Assembly: GCF_009389585.1 (NCBI RefSeq)
Contig: NZ_VIYG01000002.1
Coordinates: 186,001 to 250,000 of the forward strand
DNA from: Oceanobacillus sp. CFH 90083
GTDB lineage: Bacteria > Bacillota > Bacilli > Bacillales > Amphibacillaceae
Direction of reading: 5' to 3'
DNA: 64,000 bases
Shown here: one piece after another, positions 19,328 through 32,581 of the stretch
Position numbering within the stretch: position 1 is the first letter of the stretch
How the letters are laid out: the number at the start of each line of letters is the position of its first letter
The notes under the pieces: generated by a model
What the model was told of the DNA's origin: nothing
The model's database searches: none
Seen by the model: the letters and a program-made list of their open reading frames with translations, nothing else
Program-made: the position numbers and the translations under genes

Positions 19328-20938
19328 TTAATCACTTTCCTTCCAGCGATCGTAAGCTTGCTGATAGATATCAACATACTCTTCTACATTCATTTTTTCA
19401 ATCGTCTCTACATAATTATCCCAATTAGATAATGGTTCTACGCCCGTAATAAACTTCGCCTCCATTTGCTGGACATAGGATTTCAAATCTACTTCAATCG
19501 TATTAACCTTCTTTTGCTCGCCCGTTGCCAAATAGACTAAAGGAAAAGGCACTTCTGCATAGGGTTCTATTTTCTCTTTTGTTTCCGCTGCAATAAATTT
19601 ATCAAAATCCGATTCTTCCAGTCCGCGGATTGGACCGCTCATTGTTGGCGTCGGGATTCCATAATCAGGAGAAATAGTGGCCCGGTAATCTTCCCTGGAA
19701 TCATAGCCTTGAGGAACATCGAGCAATTTTCTGTTTTTCCCTTCCCATTCCCAAAGTTCTCCTTCAGGCCCCATATTTAAAAATTCATAGCCTTCCTGTG
19801 AATAAAAATAATCAATCCATCTGATCGATGCTTCCGGATTAGGGTTTTTATTTGTTATAGAGAAGGTTCCCCGCTGAATGGCAGGACTTCTCGGAACAAT
19901 TGGTTCTTCTGAAACAGGACTTGTCAAGGGCTTGAACATCGGGTTGTTCATCGATTCATTCTCTTCTTCTCCAGTGGTGAAAAATGAAAAGTAATCCGGA
20001 AAAGCTCCTACCCTATTATTCTGTCCTTTTGCCTTCTTTTGTTCATCTGCTTGTGAAAATGTCTCCGGGTCCAATAATTTTTCATTGTAAAGCTTATTCA
20101 TATACGTTAAATATGCTTTATACTCCTCTGTAATTGGAGTATATCGAACTTTTCCGTTCTTTTCCTCAATCCCCCATTCCTTCATCCCGAACGCTCCTAA
20201 CATCCAAAGACGTGTACTATCCATATTCACATCGATCATTGGAATCTCATCCGCTTCCCCGTTTCCATTGGGATCTTCATCTCTAAAACGGACCAGCAGT
20301 TCATAAAATTCATCTGTTGTTTCGGGTAATTCTTTTACATTTAGTTCTTCCAGCCATTTTCCGTTATACCAGATCGGTCCTTTGTACCAGATGGAGGTTG
20401 GACCGGCAGACACTCTCGGTAAGGAATAAATATGTCCGTCTACAGTAGTGATAGATCTTTTTACATCCGGATTTTCCTCCAGCATTTTTTGTATATTCGG
20501 CGCATATTCTTCAATCAGATCTTCTAAAGGAATTAATAACCCTTGCTCCCCATAATCAACTTCCATCGCCGGAGTTAAATTATCAGAGCCTGCAGCATAA
20601 ATAATATCTCCCATGTCTCCACTTGCAAAAGCTAAATTGAGTTTTGTTTGAAAATCATTTATTGGAGGGGTGGTGTACTTAAATTTGATATTCGTCATAT
20701 CGGAATAGGCAATTAATGTTTCCATATTGCCCCACTCCTCCATCCCGGCACCTGGCGCCATCAGGTTCAACTCTATCTCTTCATCGACGATAGGAAAACC
20801 TTCTTTATTTACGTCTACACTTGCAGCCTGTTCCATTTTTTTCTTTTCTTCATCATCCTCCTGATCCGTTGAAGCACATGCTGTCAATACAAGCATAAAT
20901 AAAATAGCAGCTATAAATAATTTCCAAATCCTTCTCAT
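19328..20938 (-). CDS. Extracellular solute-binding lipoprotein of CUT1 ABC importer (copy 2)
   Basis: 536-residue paralogue of the protein at 15425-17044. Signal peptide with lipobox VLTAC (Cys 21), VDKEGFPIVDEEIEL-like start of the mature domain, Ca-loop DPNGNGEADEI, and the same C-terminal SYVQQMEAKFITGVEPLSNW. It has no permease of its own and is followed by a terminator, so it is probably an alternative receptor for the permease pair just downstream, widening substrate range. Start ATG 20938 with GGGGG upstream. Located 115 bp downstream of a truncated third copy, so the locus has undergone repeated tandem duplication. Confidence 0.92.
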   Translation of the reverse strand: MRRIWKLFIAAILFMLVLTACASTDQEDDEEKKKMEQAASVDVNKEGFPIVDEEIELNLMAPGAGMEEWGNMETLIAYSDMTNIKFKYTTPPINDFQTKLNLAFASGDMGDIIYAAGSDNLTPAMEVDYGEQGLLIPLEDLIEEYAPNIQKMLEENPDVKRSITTVDGHIYSLPRVSAGPTSIWYKGPIWYNGKWLEELNVKELPETTDEFYELLVRFRDEDPNGNGEADEIPMIDVNMDSTRLWMLGAFGMKEWGIEEKNGKVRYTPITEEYKAYLTYMNKLYNEKLLDPETFSQADEQKKAKGQNNRVGAFPDYFSFFTTGEEENESMNNPMFKPLTSPVSEEPIVPRSPAIQRGTFSITNKNPNPEASIRWIDYFYSQEGYEFLNMGPEGELWEWEGKNRKLLDVPQGYDSREDYRATISPDYGIPTPTMSGPIRGLEESDFDKFIAAETKEKIEPYAEVPFPLVYLATGEQKKVNTIEVDLKSYVQQMEAKFITGVEPLSNWDNYVETIEKMNVEEYVDIYQQAYDRWKESD

Positions 20939-21053
20939 TTTAATCCCCCAATATAGTAGTTTTATCTTCTTTATTTGAAGCCATGCAGCAAGTCCAGCAA
21001 TCTTTGAGATAGCATTACAATAGACTTTCTCCTACTTCTCTTAAAGAAGAACA

Positions 21054-21281
21054 TCAGTTACTCTCCCAGTTGTCATAGGCCTTCTGATAAACTTCAATAT
21101 ATCTGTCAATGCCCATTCCCTTTCTTGTTTCTGCATATTTATCCCCATTGGAAATTGGTTCTACACCGTTGATAAATTTTGCTTCCATCTGTTCCACATA
21201 TGACTCCAAATCTACTTCCATTGTATTTATTTCTTTTTGTTCCTCCCTTTCTATACTTACTTCAGGTATGGCAATCTGCAA
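21054..21281 (-). pseudogene. Remnant of a third solute-binding lipoprotein gene (C-terminal stump)
   Basis: 75 codons from TTG 21281 match only the last ~65 residues of the two intact paralogues (REEQKEINTMEVDLESYVEQ, then FINGVEPISNGDKY). It has no signal peptide and no ligand-binding lobes. A GAGGAGG ribosome binding site and a complete-looking promoter region with a cre site lie upstream, so the gene seems to have lost about 460 codons by internal deletion while keeping its 5' control region. It could still be translated, but I see no reason for it to work as a binding protein. Confidence 0.85.
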
Positions 21282-21331
21282 TGCTTATAGACCCTCCTCT
21301 TTTTTGTAATTGTTTACATACTATTATTTAA

Positions 21332-21345
21332 TGAAAACGTTTACA
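21332..21345 (+). promoter_or_regulatory. cre site (CcpA), perfect consensus
   Basis: TGAAAACGTTTACA matches TGWAANCGNTNWCA at all 14 positions. It lies about 50 bp before the remnant gene and upstream of the second lipoprotein gene. It implies carbon catabolite control of this transport locus. Confidence 0.75.
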
Positions 21346-21417
21346 ATATGTATGTTTACATATGAATTGTCCCTGTTATTATAAATCACTTGCCTGCAAA
21401 GATTTTATGCTTTATGT

Positions 21418-21442
21418 GATATGTAAAATTTGTTCAGCTATG
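21418..21442 (-). repeat. 25-bp upstream repeat, copy B (candidate regulator site)
   Basis: One mismatch to 19153-19177 (see that entry). It sits between the regulator gene terminator and the cre-bearing promoter of the lipoprotein remnant. Confidence 0.6.
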
Positions 21443-21453
21443 CTGATTATTAC

Positions 21454-21486
21454 AAAAATGAGGAGATCCCCGTGGATCTCCTCATT
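21454..21486 (-). terminator. Terminator of the AraC-type regulator gene
   Basis: Minus-strand stem AATGAGGAGATCC / GGATCTCCTCATT followed by TTTTG, immediately after the stop codon at 21490. Confidence 0.88.
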
Positions 21487-21489
21487 ATG

Positions 21490-23739
21490 CTACCGGTTAA
21501 ACCTGCGATATTGACCAGGTGTGATACCAACAATCTTTTTGAATTTCCTGGTAAAATTAGCAACATCTTTATAACCGACATTTAAAACAATCTGTTTGAT
21601 GGAATCATTGCTTTTTACCAGCTGCTGTTTAACATAATTCATTCTTAACTCTTGTACATATTCAGAAAAATTCACACCAGTCTGATCTTTAATAAAACGG
21701 CTCACATAAGATGCTGATAGTTGGAATTCAACTGCAATTTTTCCGAGAGACAGGTCATACTGATCAAAATGGAGCTGTATATAGTTAAGAATATCTTTTC
21801 TTAACTGATCATTATGACTCTCTTTATCTTTTGCGACTTCCTTGCAGACCTCCTGAATCATTGTCAGCAAGTCCTTGTGCAGCTGTTCAACCGAACTAAA
21901 TTCTGCAAGTTTATCAATATTTTGTATGTGATTCTTGAGTCCAAGATCTGATATTGTTTTAATAGCTGTATTAATAATGTCATAATAAATCAGTTTAACA
22001 GCGTGCAGAGGAAGCCTTTTCTTTTTATGCAGCGAAAAGATATCAGTTAATGTTTCCTGTGCTACAGCTACATCGCCCTGTTTTAAACTCTGTACCAGTT
22101 TTATTTGTTCTTCTCTGGGGTAACCGAAGACCTGCTCCTGTTCCATGCTGATATCTTCAAAGTTAATGACACTTCCAGCTGGATACATAAATTTATAATC
22201 CATCACTGCCAGTGCTTCAATGTAGGAACGATTTATTGATTTTTTTTCGTCGTAAATTCCTCCCACACTAATTGCAGGCTCTGAGGAAAGCATCTCTTTC
22301 ATATAATACTGTACTTCTTTAATTACCTGCTCCCTTTCTTTCCAAGCATTCCCTTGTCTTTGCTTCAGGCCGATAATCAAGGCAAATGTGTCATTATAAA
22401 GTAAATTGACAGCCTGCCCAACAGCATTTGTCAGCGTAAGCTCCGAAAATTTCTTTAATATCTTCTCTCTTGCTTCTACCTCATTTGCTTTAACGTTTTT
22501 TTCCTCAAAAAAGATTATAGCAACAAAGTAAGCTTCAGCTTTCATTGGGATATGCAATGTATCCAGCATCTTCTCTATTTCTTTCTCATCACTTATGTCT
22601 CCCCTCAACAAGCGGACCAGCAATTGTTCTCTTGCAAAAGGCTGTTGTAAATCAACCGTTTCGTTAATCATCTGGTAATCGTGATAAATGTGTGAAATAC
22701 GGTACTGAATGGTTTCCAATTCATTTTTATTCTCATTATTACGGCCATCATTTGTCAGCTCAAACAATTTTTTTATCGGCTTGTACTGATTTCTGCCCAA
22801 ATAAACAGCGAGTACAATGCCCAGCACAAAAATCACTGTAATAATTAAAAGGATTAATTGCTTTGTATGCTGCAGCCTTTCAAAAAACTGTTCTGTATTC
22901 ATAATCGTTACAAATGTCCAATCACTGTCATCTGATTTAACTATTGCACGTGAATACTCAATCCCGTCAATTTTTAAATTATTGATCCCCTGCTTATTTC
23001 CAGCAGCTTTATCCCATTCTGATTGTGCAATATCTTCATTGTGTATTGCAGCTGCAACTTCTTCATTATTTTCATTTAAAATATATGCATTTCCTTCAAA
23101 ATCACCCAGAATGGTTTCCATCTGATCATTCATCATGGATTCCTTAATAAAAAACATTACTGTTCCATACGGTGTCGGATTATTTGGTGCAATTGGAAAC
23201 AAATAAGCGACAACACGTTCCTTATTTCCTTCGCTGGTAATGATATTCTCGGCAGATTTGATGATTGGCAAATTCGTATGTAATTCTTCGATAAATTGTT
23301 CTTTTTCCCAATCCTCAAACTGGTATTTTCTTTCTAAAAGTACGTTAAGCGGGTAAGAACCATTGGTAGAATATAAAATATCTTTTGAATGATAATAAAC
23401 AAATAATTCTTCTATAATAGAACTGTTTGCTTTATATTTTTTTAGCTCATCGATTGCTTCACCGCCGTAATAATCATCACTTATCATATAGGGAGTCAGA
23501 CGAGGATCATAGGATATTCTCGCTGCAAGCGTTTCCAATTCTTTCATTCTTTCATCCGTTATTTGCTTAACCTGCTCCAGTTTACTGATATTGGCCTGTT
23601 CAATTTCTTCACGCAGACTGGAAACGGAATTTTTGTATACGATAAAGCTTAAAACGGAAAATGGAATAAGAAATATTAATAGATAGGAGACAATATATTT
23701 GTATAACAAGCGGGATTTTAACCATTTAAATTTAGACAA
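21490..23739 (-). CDS. Membrane-anchored AraC-family transcriptional regulator (YtdP-like)
   Basis: Single-chain sensor-regulator: a transmembrane helix near 12-32, an extracytoplasmic Cache-like sensing region (about 35-290), a second helix (about 290-312), a cytoplasmic linker, then an AraC/XylS DNA-binding domain with two helix-turn-helices in the last ~100 residues (LGKIAVEFQLSASYVSRFIK, then IKQIVLNVGYKDVANFTRKF). 749 residues, the size of Bacillus YtdP/YesS relatives that stand beside CUT1 importers. It probably senses an extracellular sugar or the loaded binding protein and activates the importer operons. The 25-bp repeats at 19153 and 21418 are candidate targets. Confidence 0.88.
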   Translation of the reverse strand: MSKFKWLKSRLLYKYIVSYLLIFLIPFSVLSFIVYKNSVSSLREEIEQANISKLEQVKQITDERMKELETLAARISYDPRLTPYMISDDYYGGEAIDELKKYKANSSIIEELFVYYHSKDILYSTNGSYPLNVLLERKYQFEDWEKEQFIEELHTNLPIIKSAENIITSEGNKERVVAYLFPIAPNNPTPYGTVMFFIKESMMNDQMETILGDFEGNAYILNENNEEVAAAIHNEDIAQSEWDKAAGNKQGINNLKIDGIEYSRAIVKSDDSDWTFVTIMNTEQFFERLQHTKQLILLIITVIFVLGIVLAVYLGRNQYKPIKKLFELTNDGRNNENKNELETIQYRISHIYHDYQMINETVDLQQPFAREQLLVRLLRGDISDEKEIEKMLDTLHIPMKAEAYFVAIIFFEEKNVKANEVEAREKILKKFSELTLTNAVGQAVNLLYNDTFALIIGLKQRQGNAWKEREQVIKEVQYYMKEMLSSEPAISVGGIYDEKKSINRSYIEALAVMDYKFMYPAGSVINFEDISMEQEQVFGYPREEQIKLVQSLKQGDVAVAQETLTDIFSLHKKKRLPLHAVKLIYYDIINTAIKTISDLGLKNHIQNIDKLAEFSSVEQLHKDLLTMIQEVCKEVAKDKESHNDQLRKDILNYIQLHFDQYDLSLGKIAVEFQLSASYVSRFIKDQTGVNFSEYVQELRMNYVKQQLVKSNDSIKQIVLNVGYKDVANFTRKFKKIVGITPGQYRRFNR

Positions 23740-23765
23740 CTCCCCATCCCCCTTTTATATTCAAT

Positions 23766-24380
23766 TCAACTTTTTTCTTCCAGTTGAATAAAAGCTCTAT
23801 GAGCAAACCATGTAATAGGAAAAATAGTCAATGATGCTCCCGCAAAAAAAGTCAGTACTGGAAGATATATAAATAAATAATACAGCAGTAAGATACATAG
23901 CAGCATGGCAATTGTCTCAAAAGGCCGGGCAAGTGCAATAAAAAAAGATTGTTTAAAATATTGGAAGTATTTTAATTTATAACGGACAAATACAGGAAAG
24001 AAATATAATAGGACCACGATATATAACAGGCTTATAAGTAATAATAAAGAATGGATAAACGCAGATTGAATTAATTGTTTAGAGATGTTCAAATCCACAT
24101 ATATAAAGATGCCCACAACTAAAAGTACAATTCCAAGCCCATTTGATCTTAAAAATTGCTCTTTATAAGTATTAAGAAAAACCTGAAAAATAGGTACATC
24201 GTATCCTTCCTGGAACCATTTACTTATAACTGTAGTCACTGCTGCAGTTGCCGGAATAATCCCGAAAAGCCCAAGCCCGAATATAGTAAATATAAGCCAA
24301 AGTATCTGTAAATAGATCATTTTAGCTAACCAATTTCCAAAATCATAAAAAACCTTAATGAAACCGCTTAATACTGACAT
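23766..24380 (-). CDS. DUF624 membrane protein, YesL family
   Basis: 204-residue integral membrane protein with about five hydrophobic segments and the YesL/DUF624 N-terminal pattern (FYDFGNWLAKMIYLQILWLI). Its molecular role is unknown. In Bacillus this family recurs beside CUT1 ABC importers and AraC-type membrane regulators, as here, where it precedes the regulator by 26 bp and is probably cotranscribed. It may assist the transporter or the sensor; that is inference from context only. Confidence 0.85.
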   Translation of the reverse strand: MSVLSGFIKVFYDFGNWLAKMIYLQILWLIFTIFGLGLFGIIPATAAVTTVISKWFQEGYDVPIFQVFLNTYKEQFLRSNGLGIVLLVVGIFIYVDLNISKQLIQSAFIHSLLLLISLLYIVVLLYFFPVFVRYKLKYFQYFKQSFFIALARPFETIAMLLCILLLYYLFIYLPVLTFFAGASLTIFPITWFAHRAFIQLEEKS

Positions 24381-24476
24381 ATTTCCCCTCCCATTTCATA
24401 TTACCTTTCTCCACACCATTCAATTATTATATTCTTAGGAATCTTCATATTTATCAAATAATATTTATTATACCTT

Positions 24477-24504
24477 GCCTGCTCTGTATAACAAACATAT
24501 CATA
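24477..24504 (-). promoter_or_regulatory. Candidate promoter of the DUF624-regulator operon
   Basis: Minus-strand TTGTTA (24499-24504), 16-bp spacer, TATAAT (24477-24482), about 100 bp before the DUF624 start. The rest of the 24381-24742 gap holds only the enolase terminator and a small CCTATC/GGTAGG-type hairpin; I see no gene. Confidence 0.45.
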
Positions 24505-24677
24505 TTTACCTATCTTTTGGTAGGCTCAAATTTGGGGACCATTCAATATACTTTTCCCCTCTCAATATACATTTTTTTGTAATTCATCATCTTTTCCAGG
24601 TCTGTAAATTACACTTAGCACTTAAAAATTTTCACTACTTTCAAGATTTTCATGATAATTTAGTTTTTCTTAACATG

Positions 24678-24724
24678 CAAAAACCCTCTGTCTTCGATGA
24701 ATAAATCATCATATACAGAGGGTT
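24678..24724 (-). terminator. Terminator of the glycolytic operon (after eno)
   Basis: Minus-strand stem AACCCTCTGT / ACAGAGGGTT with a T run, 18 bp after the enolase stop codon. Confidence 0.85.
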
Positions 24725-24742
24725 CTCCATTTTTCTTATATC

Positions 24743-27608
<2,866 letters not shown>

Positions 27609-27612
<4 letters not shown>

Positions 27613-28364
27613 TTTGTACCTGCCTCCACTAATTGAACAAAGGATTCCGGTTCTAGGCTTGCGCCGCCGACAAGTGCTCCATCAATATCCGATTGAGCAA
27701 GAAGTTCATCAATATTAGCCGGCTTTACACTGCCGCCATATTGGATAATAACCTGGTCAGCTACATCTTTAGAAGTAATTTCTGCAATCACTTCACGTGT
27801 TTTTGCACACACTTCATTGGCATCTTCACTGGAAGCTGTTTTACCTGTCCCAATTGCCCAAATTGGTTCATACGCCACAATCGTTTGTGCTACTTGCTCA
27901 TCAGATAAACCCGCCAATGCTTTTTTCACCTGATTGCCGACAACATCCATTGTTTCATTTGCTTCACGCTGTTCTAGCGTTTCACCTACACAAACAATTG
28001 GAGTTAAGCCATATGCAAAGGCTGCTTTTGTTTTTTGATTGACCGTTTCATCTGTTTCTGCAAAAAACTCACGGCGCTCAGAGTGTCCGATAACAACATG
28101 TGTAACTCCAACATCTGTTAACATGACCGGGCTCACTTCCCCGGTATAAGCACCTGATTCTTCAAAGTGCATGTTTTGAGCTGCAACTTTTACATTGGAA
28201 CCTTTTGCTTTTTCCACAAGAGCAGGTAAATGTACGAAAGGTGCACAAACAATTGCTTCTGTATTCCCGCCTGGAGCTTTTGGAATAACGGCATCCATAA
28301 ATTCAGATGCTTCTGCCAATGTTTTATTCATTTTCCAGTTTCCCGCAATAACTACTTTCCGCAT
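27609..28364 (-). CDS. tpiA: Triosephosphate isomerase
   Basis: Interconverts dihydroxyacetone phosphate and glyceraldehyde 3-phosphate. 251-residue TIM barrel with the substrate lysine in GNWKMNKT (about 8-15), the electrophilic His in [15 protein letters not shown] (about 94), the catalytic Glu in [11 protein letters not shown] (about 166), and the phosphate loops [11 protein letters not shown] and GALVGGASL. Full length. Located 24 bp after pgk and overlapping gpmI. It also links the glycerol regulon at 50-56 kb (DHAP from GlpD) to central metabolism. Confidence 0.98.
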
Positions 28365-28388
28365 GCGCTCACCTCATCCATTCTTTAA

Positions 28389-29570
28389 TTATTTATCATT
28401 TAATGCATCTACTCCGGGCAGAACCTTACCTTCCATAAATTCTAAGGAAGCTCCTCCACCTGTAGATACATGGTCCATTTCGCTTGCCAGACCGAATTTT
28501 TCCACTGCTGCTGCAGAGTCTCCTCCGCCGATAACAGAGAATCCTTCTGTTTCAGCTACAGCATCAGCAACTGCTTTTGTCCCGCCGGCAAATGCATTTA
28601 ATTCAAATACACCCATTGGTCCATTCCAAATAACTAATTTAGAATCTTTTATAATAGAAGCGTATTTCTCGCGAGTTTTCGTTCCAATATCTAAAGCTTC
28701 CCAATCTGCAGGAATTTGATCGATATCGACAATTTTCGTATTCGCATCTTCTGAGAAATCATCTGCAACAACGGCATCAACCGGTAAAACAAAATTAACT
28801 CCCTTGTCTTCAGCTTTTTGCATAAACTCTTTCGCTAAATCCATTTTGTCTGCTTCTAATAGAGATTTACCAATCTCATGCCCCTGTGCTTTAATAAATG
28901 TATAAGCTAATCCGCCGCCGATAATCAGATTATCAACTTTGTCGAGTAGATTATCAATCACATTAATTTTATCTTTTACTTTTGCTCCGCCGATAATTGC
29001 TGTAAATGGACGAGCCGGATCTTCCAAGGCTTTCCCAAGAACTTCGATTTCTTTTTCCATTAACAGCCCTGCTGCAGCTGGAAGTTTTGTAGCAACGCCC
29101 GTTGTGGAAGCATGTGCACGATGTGCTGCTCCAAAGGCATCATTCACATAAACATCAGCCATTTTCGCAAATGCATCAACCAGCTCTGGATCATTCTTCT
29201 CTTCACCAGCTTCAAATCGAACATTTTCGATTAATAAAACATCACCATCGTTTAATTGGCCGATGGCTTTATCCACTTCTTCACCGTAGACTTCATCCGT
29301 TTTGATAACTTCTTTATTTAATAAATCGCTCAAACGTTTTGCTACCGGATCTAAGCGAAGCTCCTCGACAACGGTTCCTTTAGGACGCCCCAGGTGACTC
29401 GCTAAGATAAGTTTTGCTCCTTTATCCGTTAACTCACGGATTGTCGGCAATGCAGCACGAATACGTGTATCGTCCGTAATTTCACCGTCTTTTAAAGGCA
29501 CGTTAAAATCTACCCGGCAAAATACACGTTTACCTTCTACTTGTAAATCAGCAATGGTTTTTTTGTTCAA
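28389..29570 (-). CDS. pgk: Phosphoglycerate kinase
   Basis: ATP-generating step from 1,3-bisphosphoglycerate. 393 residues. Visible N-domain signature [19 protein letters not shown], substrate histidine region SHLGRPKG, interdomain [13 protein letters not shown], nucleotide site [18 protein letters not shown], and [13 protein letters not shown] plus [13 protein letters not shown] at the C-terminus. Full length, with AGGAGGGATTCCGTTG-type ribosome binding before the start at 29570. It follows the gapA terminator, so it may have its own promoter in addition to read-through from cggR-gapA. Confidence 0.98.
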   Translation of the reverse strand: MNKKTIADLQVEGKRVFCRVDFNVPLKDGEITDDTRIRAALPTIRELTDKGAKLILASHLGRPKGTVVEELRLDPVAKRLSDLLNKEVIKTDEVYGEEVDKAIGQLNDGDVLLIENVRFEAGEEKNDPELVDAFAKMADVYVNDAFGAAHRAHASTTGVATKLPAAAGLLMEKEIEVLGKALEDPARPFTAIIGGAKVKDKINVIDNLLDKVDNLIIGGGLAYTFIKAQGHEIGKSLLEADKMDLAKEFMQKAEDKGVNFVLPVDAVVADDFSEDANTKIVDIDQIPADWEALDIGTKTREKYASIIKDSKLVIWNGPMGVFELNAFAGGTKAVADAVAETEGFSVIGGGDSAAAVEKFGLASEMDHVSTGGGASLEFMEGKVLPGVDALNDK

Positions 29571-29648
29571 CGGAATCCCTCCTAGTTTGGTATATGCAAC
29601 TCTTGTTATTATACCATTTTATCTTGCTTTACTACTAATTCTAGCCTA

Positions 29649-29683
29649 TAAAAAAATAGAGGAGGAATTGCTCCCTCCTCTAT
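29649..29683 (-). terminator. Terminator after gapA
   Basis: Minus-strand AATAGAGGAGGGAG / CTCCTCTATT stem followed by TTTTTT, between gapA and pgk. Partial termination here would let gapA be expressed at a different level from pgk-eno. Confidence 0.85.
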
Positions 29684-29728
29684 TGATTTCGTCCGGAGAG
29701 GCTTGCCTTACAACGAACGGTTCATTTC

Positions 29729-30748
<1,020 letters not shown>

Positions 30749-30790
30749 CTAAGAATTTCTTCATTTTTTATTTTTATTTATATAAAGAGG

Positions 30791-31810
30791 TTATCCTCTT
30801 AATATCTTCTCTGCAGCACCTTGATCGGTGATTAACATATTGCTCTTCCCTTGTTTAAAGAAAGAATAAATCGCCTGTCCCTTTGATGCGCCCCCGGCAA
30901 CGGTAATAATATGCTTTGATTCATTCATATCCTCCAGCTGCAATCCTACTGTTTTGACTTTATAAACAATATCGCCATCGACATTAAAATAATAACCAAA
31001 GGCTTCTGAAACGGCATTTTCCGATTTTAATAAATCTAATACTTTCTGGGAAGACTTTCTTCGTTCCGCCATACGTAATGCATCACCAATTCCATGCAAA
31101 ACAATGTCAGATGCTTTAATAACAGCCAGTGCATCAATGACATGTGGTTCCTGAATAATAAGCTCGTATGTGGAATCACTAATTGGATCTGGTACATAAA
31201 GCATTCTATACTGACTATTGGACCTTCTTGCCATCTCTGACACAATACGTGATGCCTGATTCTCTACTTTTTCCCCAATGCCTCCTCTTGCCGGGACAAA
31301 TAATACATCAAATCCGTCTGGCAATGGCTTCATTGCATCAGCTACAGCGGCAATCGTGCTTCCGCCTGTCACAGCAACCGTATTGTTTTTTTGGAGGACA
31401 GATTGCATATAGGTCACACAGGCTTTTCCCATCTCCGTTTTAATTTGAGGATTATAATCACTATCACCAGGCACTACAATAACATTATCAATCGATAAAG
31501 CACGCTTTAACTGATCTTCCAGATTTTCCAGCCGGGACAAATCTCCAATCAAAGCAGCCAACTGGTCTAGAACTACTTTTCCCTCGTTTGTAATAAACAT
31601 ACCTTTCGAGGTAACTTCGACCAATCCTTGTCCATGTAAAAAATCAATTTCTCCACGAACATGCCTCTCTGTTAAATTTGTACTTTCTGCCAATGCCCGT
31701 CTGCCAATTGGCTGATGTAAATGTACGTGCTGTAATAATGTGTACCTCTCCTGCATTAAACTCACCAATTCGGGTACAATTTTTCTCTGTAGGGCCATGA
31801 TGGATTCCAT
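30791..31810 (-). CDS. cggR: Central glycolytic gene repressor CggR
   Basis: SorC/DeoR-type repressor of the gapA operon; in Bacillus it is released from DNA by fructose-1,6-bisphosphate. N-terminal winged helix (IGRRALAESTNLTERHVRGE, about 36-55). C-terminal sugar-phosphate domain (about 90-339) with VTGGSTIAAVADAM, FVPARGGIGE, VVPGDSDYN and TVAGGASKGQAI. I chose ATG 31810, ten bases after GGAGGAG; an ATG at 31819 is only one base from that element. 339 residues, full length. It is the first gene of the cggR-gapA unit. Operator repeats lie directly upstream. Confidence 0.96.
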   Translation of the reverse strand: MESIMALQRKIVPELVSLMQERYTLLQHVHLHQPIGRRALAESTNLTERHVRGEIDFLHGQGLVEVTSKGMFITNEGKVVLDQLAALIGDLSRLENLEDQLKRALSIDNVIVVPGDSDYNPQIKTEMGKACVTYMQSVLQKNNTVAVTGGSTIAAVADAMKPLPDGFDVLFVPARGGIGEKVENQASRIVSEMARRSNSQYRMLYVPDPISDSTYELIIQEPHVIDALAVIKASDIVLHGIGDALRMAERRKSSQKVLDLLKSENAVSEAFGYYFNVDGDIVYKVKTVGLQLEDMNESKHIITVAGGASKGQAIYSFFKQGKSNMLITDQGAAEKILRG

Positions 31811-31841
31811 TTTAACCATTCTCCTCCATACGGGATTAAAA

Positions 31842-31885
31842 ACGTCCCATGTGGTTGTTTTACGTCCCGATTCAATTGTATTATA
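31842..31885 (-). promoter_or_regulatory. cggR-gapA promoter with CggR operator
   Basis: Minus strand: extended -10 TGTTATAAT (-10 hexamer 31880-31885), then two direct GGGACGT repeats (31862-31868 and 31842-31848) exactly 20 bp apart. The Bacillus subtilis CggR operator is a pair of CGGGAC repeats with the same 20-bp period just downstream of the start site. This arrangement matches: autorepression and fructose-bisphosphate control of glycolysis. Confidence 0.85.
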
Positions 31886-31909
31886 ACATACCTCTTATCA
31901 AAAGCAAAT

Positions 31910-32291
31910 AAAAACTCTTAAAAACACATATCTGCCATCCATCTTTTCATCTTAAAGGATGAGAAGCTTAGCACAACTTAACCAAGCTGTACTTATTACG
32001 ATTATCCAACTAATTACAGCCGCGTTGAATCGCCCTCTAGAACTGGGCAAGGAATTATGATTATTACCCGTCCCACCGAAAAACCTCTCTAACATATCAT
32101 CGTTTCCCATTGTTTAAAAATGCATACCATTTAACTATTCCCATTACATATGAACTTAAACACCAGATACATGAATAGTACATAAAATAATTACACTGCT
32201 TCTACAAAGAAAGCTGCTTTGTTCCGTTGTGTTTCTTTATCGGGACAAATACAATCCCGAGATTTATCCTGATTAACTCCTTCCAGGCAAT
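31910..32291. other. Gene-free gap between cggR promoter and glutaredoxin gene
   Basis: About 380 bp, A/T-rich, stop codons in all frames. I see no gene, RNA or repeat that I can name, apart from short inverted stretches. Confidence 0.5.
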
Positions 32292-32340
32292 AAAAAAACA
32301 TTCTCTAAAACGAATGGATCGTTAAATAAAGAATGCCTTT
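32292..32340 (-). terminator. Terminator of the rpoN-glutaredoxin unit
   Basis: Minus-strand imperfect stem starting CATTCTTTATTTAACG and closing CGTTTTAGAGAATG, then seven T, just after the glutaredoxin stop. Confidence 0.75.
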
Positions 32341-32344
32341 CTCT

Positions 32345-32581
32345 TTATTGAGCCAGAAGCCCGCTGATCTTTTCTGTGTTTATTTCATTTCCGTATACTT
32401 CATTTTCTTTATAAGCGATTACCGGGATAATTAATTGATACTTTTCCAGTAAAGTATCCGATTGATAAATATCTATTTCCTCTACTGGAATATGGTCTGT
32501 ATTTAGCAGTTCCAATAACTCTTTTGCTTCTTCACATAGGGGACAATTTTTTTTCGTATAAAATCTAATCACTGTTTCCAT
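32345..32581 (-). CDS. Glutaredoxin-like thioredoxin-fold protein
   Basis: 78-residue redox protein with the active motif NCPLCEEAKELL (CxxC near residue 12-15) after a first strand IRFYTK, and the cis-proline region IIPVIAYKEN. This is the DUF836/glutaredoxin pattern. It starts at ATG 32581, five bases after AAAGGAG, and overlaps the 3' end of rpoN by 17 bases, so the two are cotranscribed. Partner reductase and substrate unknown. Its link to rpoN recurs in Bacillaceae. Confidence 0.85.
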   Translation of the reverse strand: METVIRFYTKKNCPLCEEAKELLELLNTDHIPVEEIDIYQSDTLLEKYQLIIPVIAYKENEVYGNEINTEKISGLLAQ

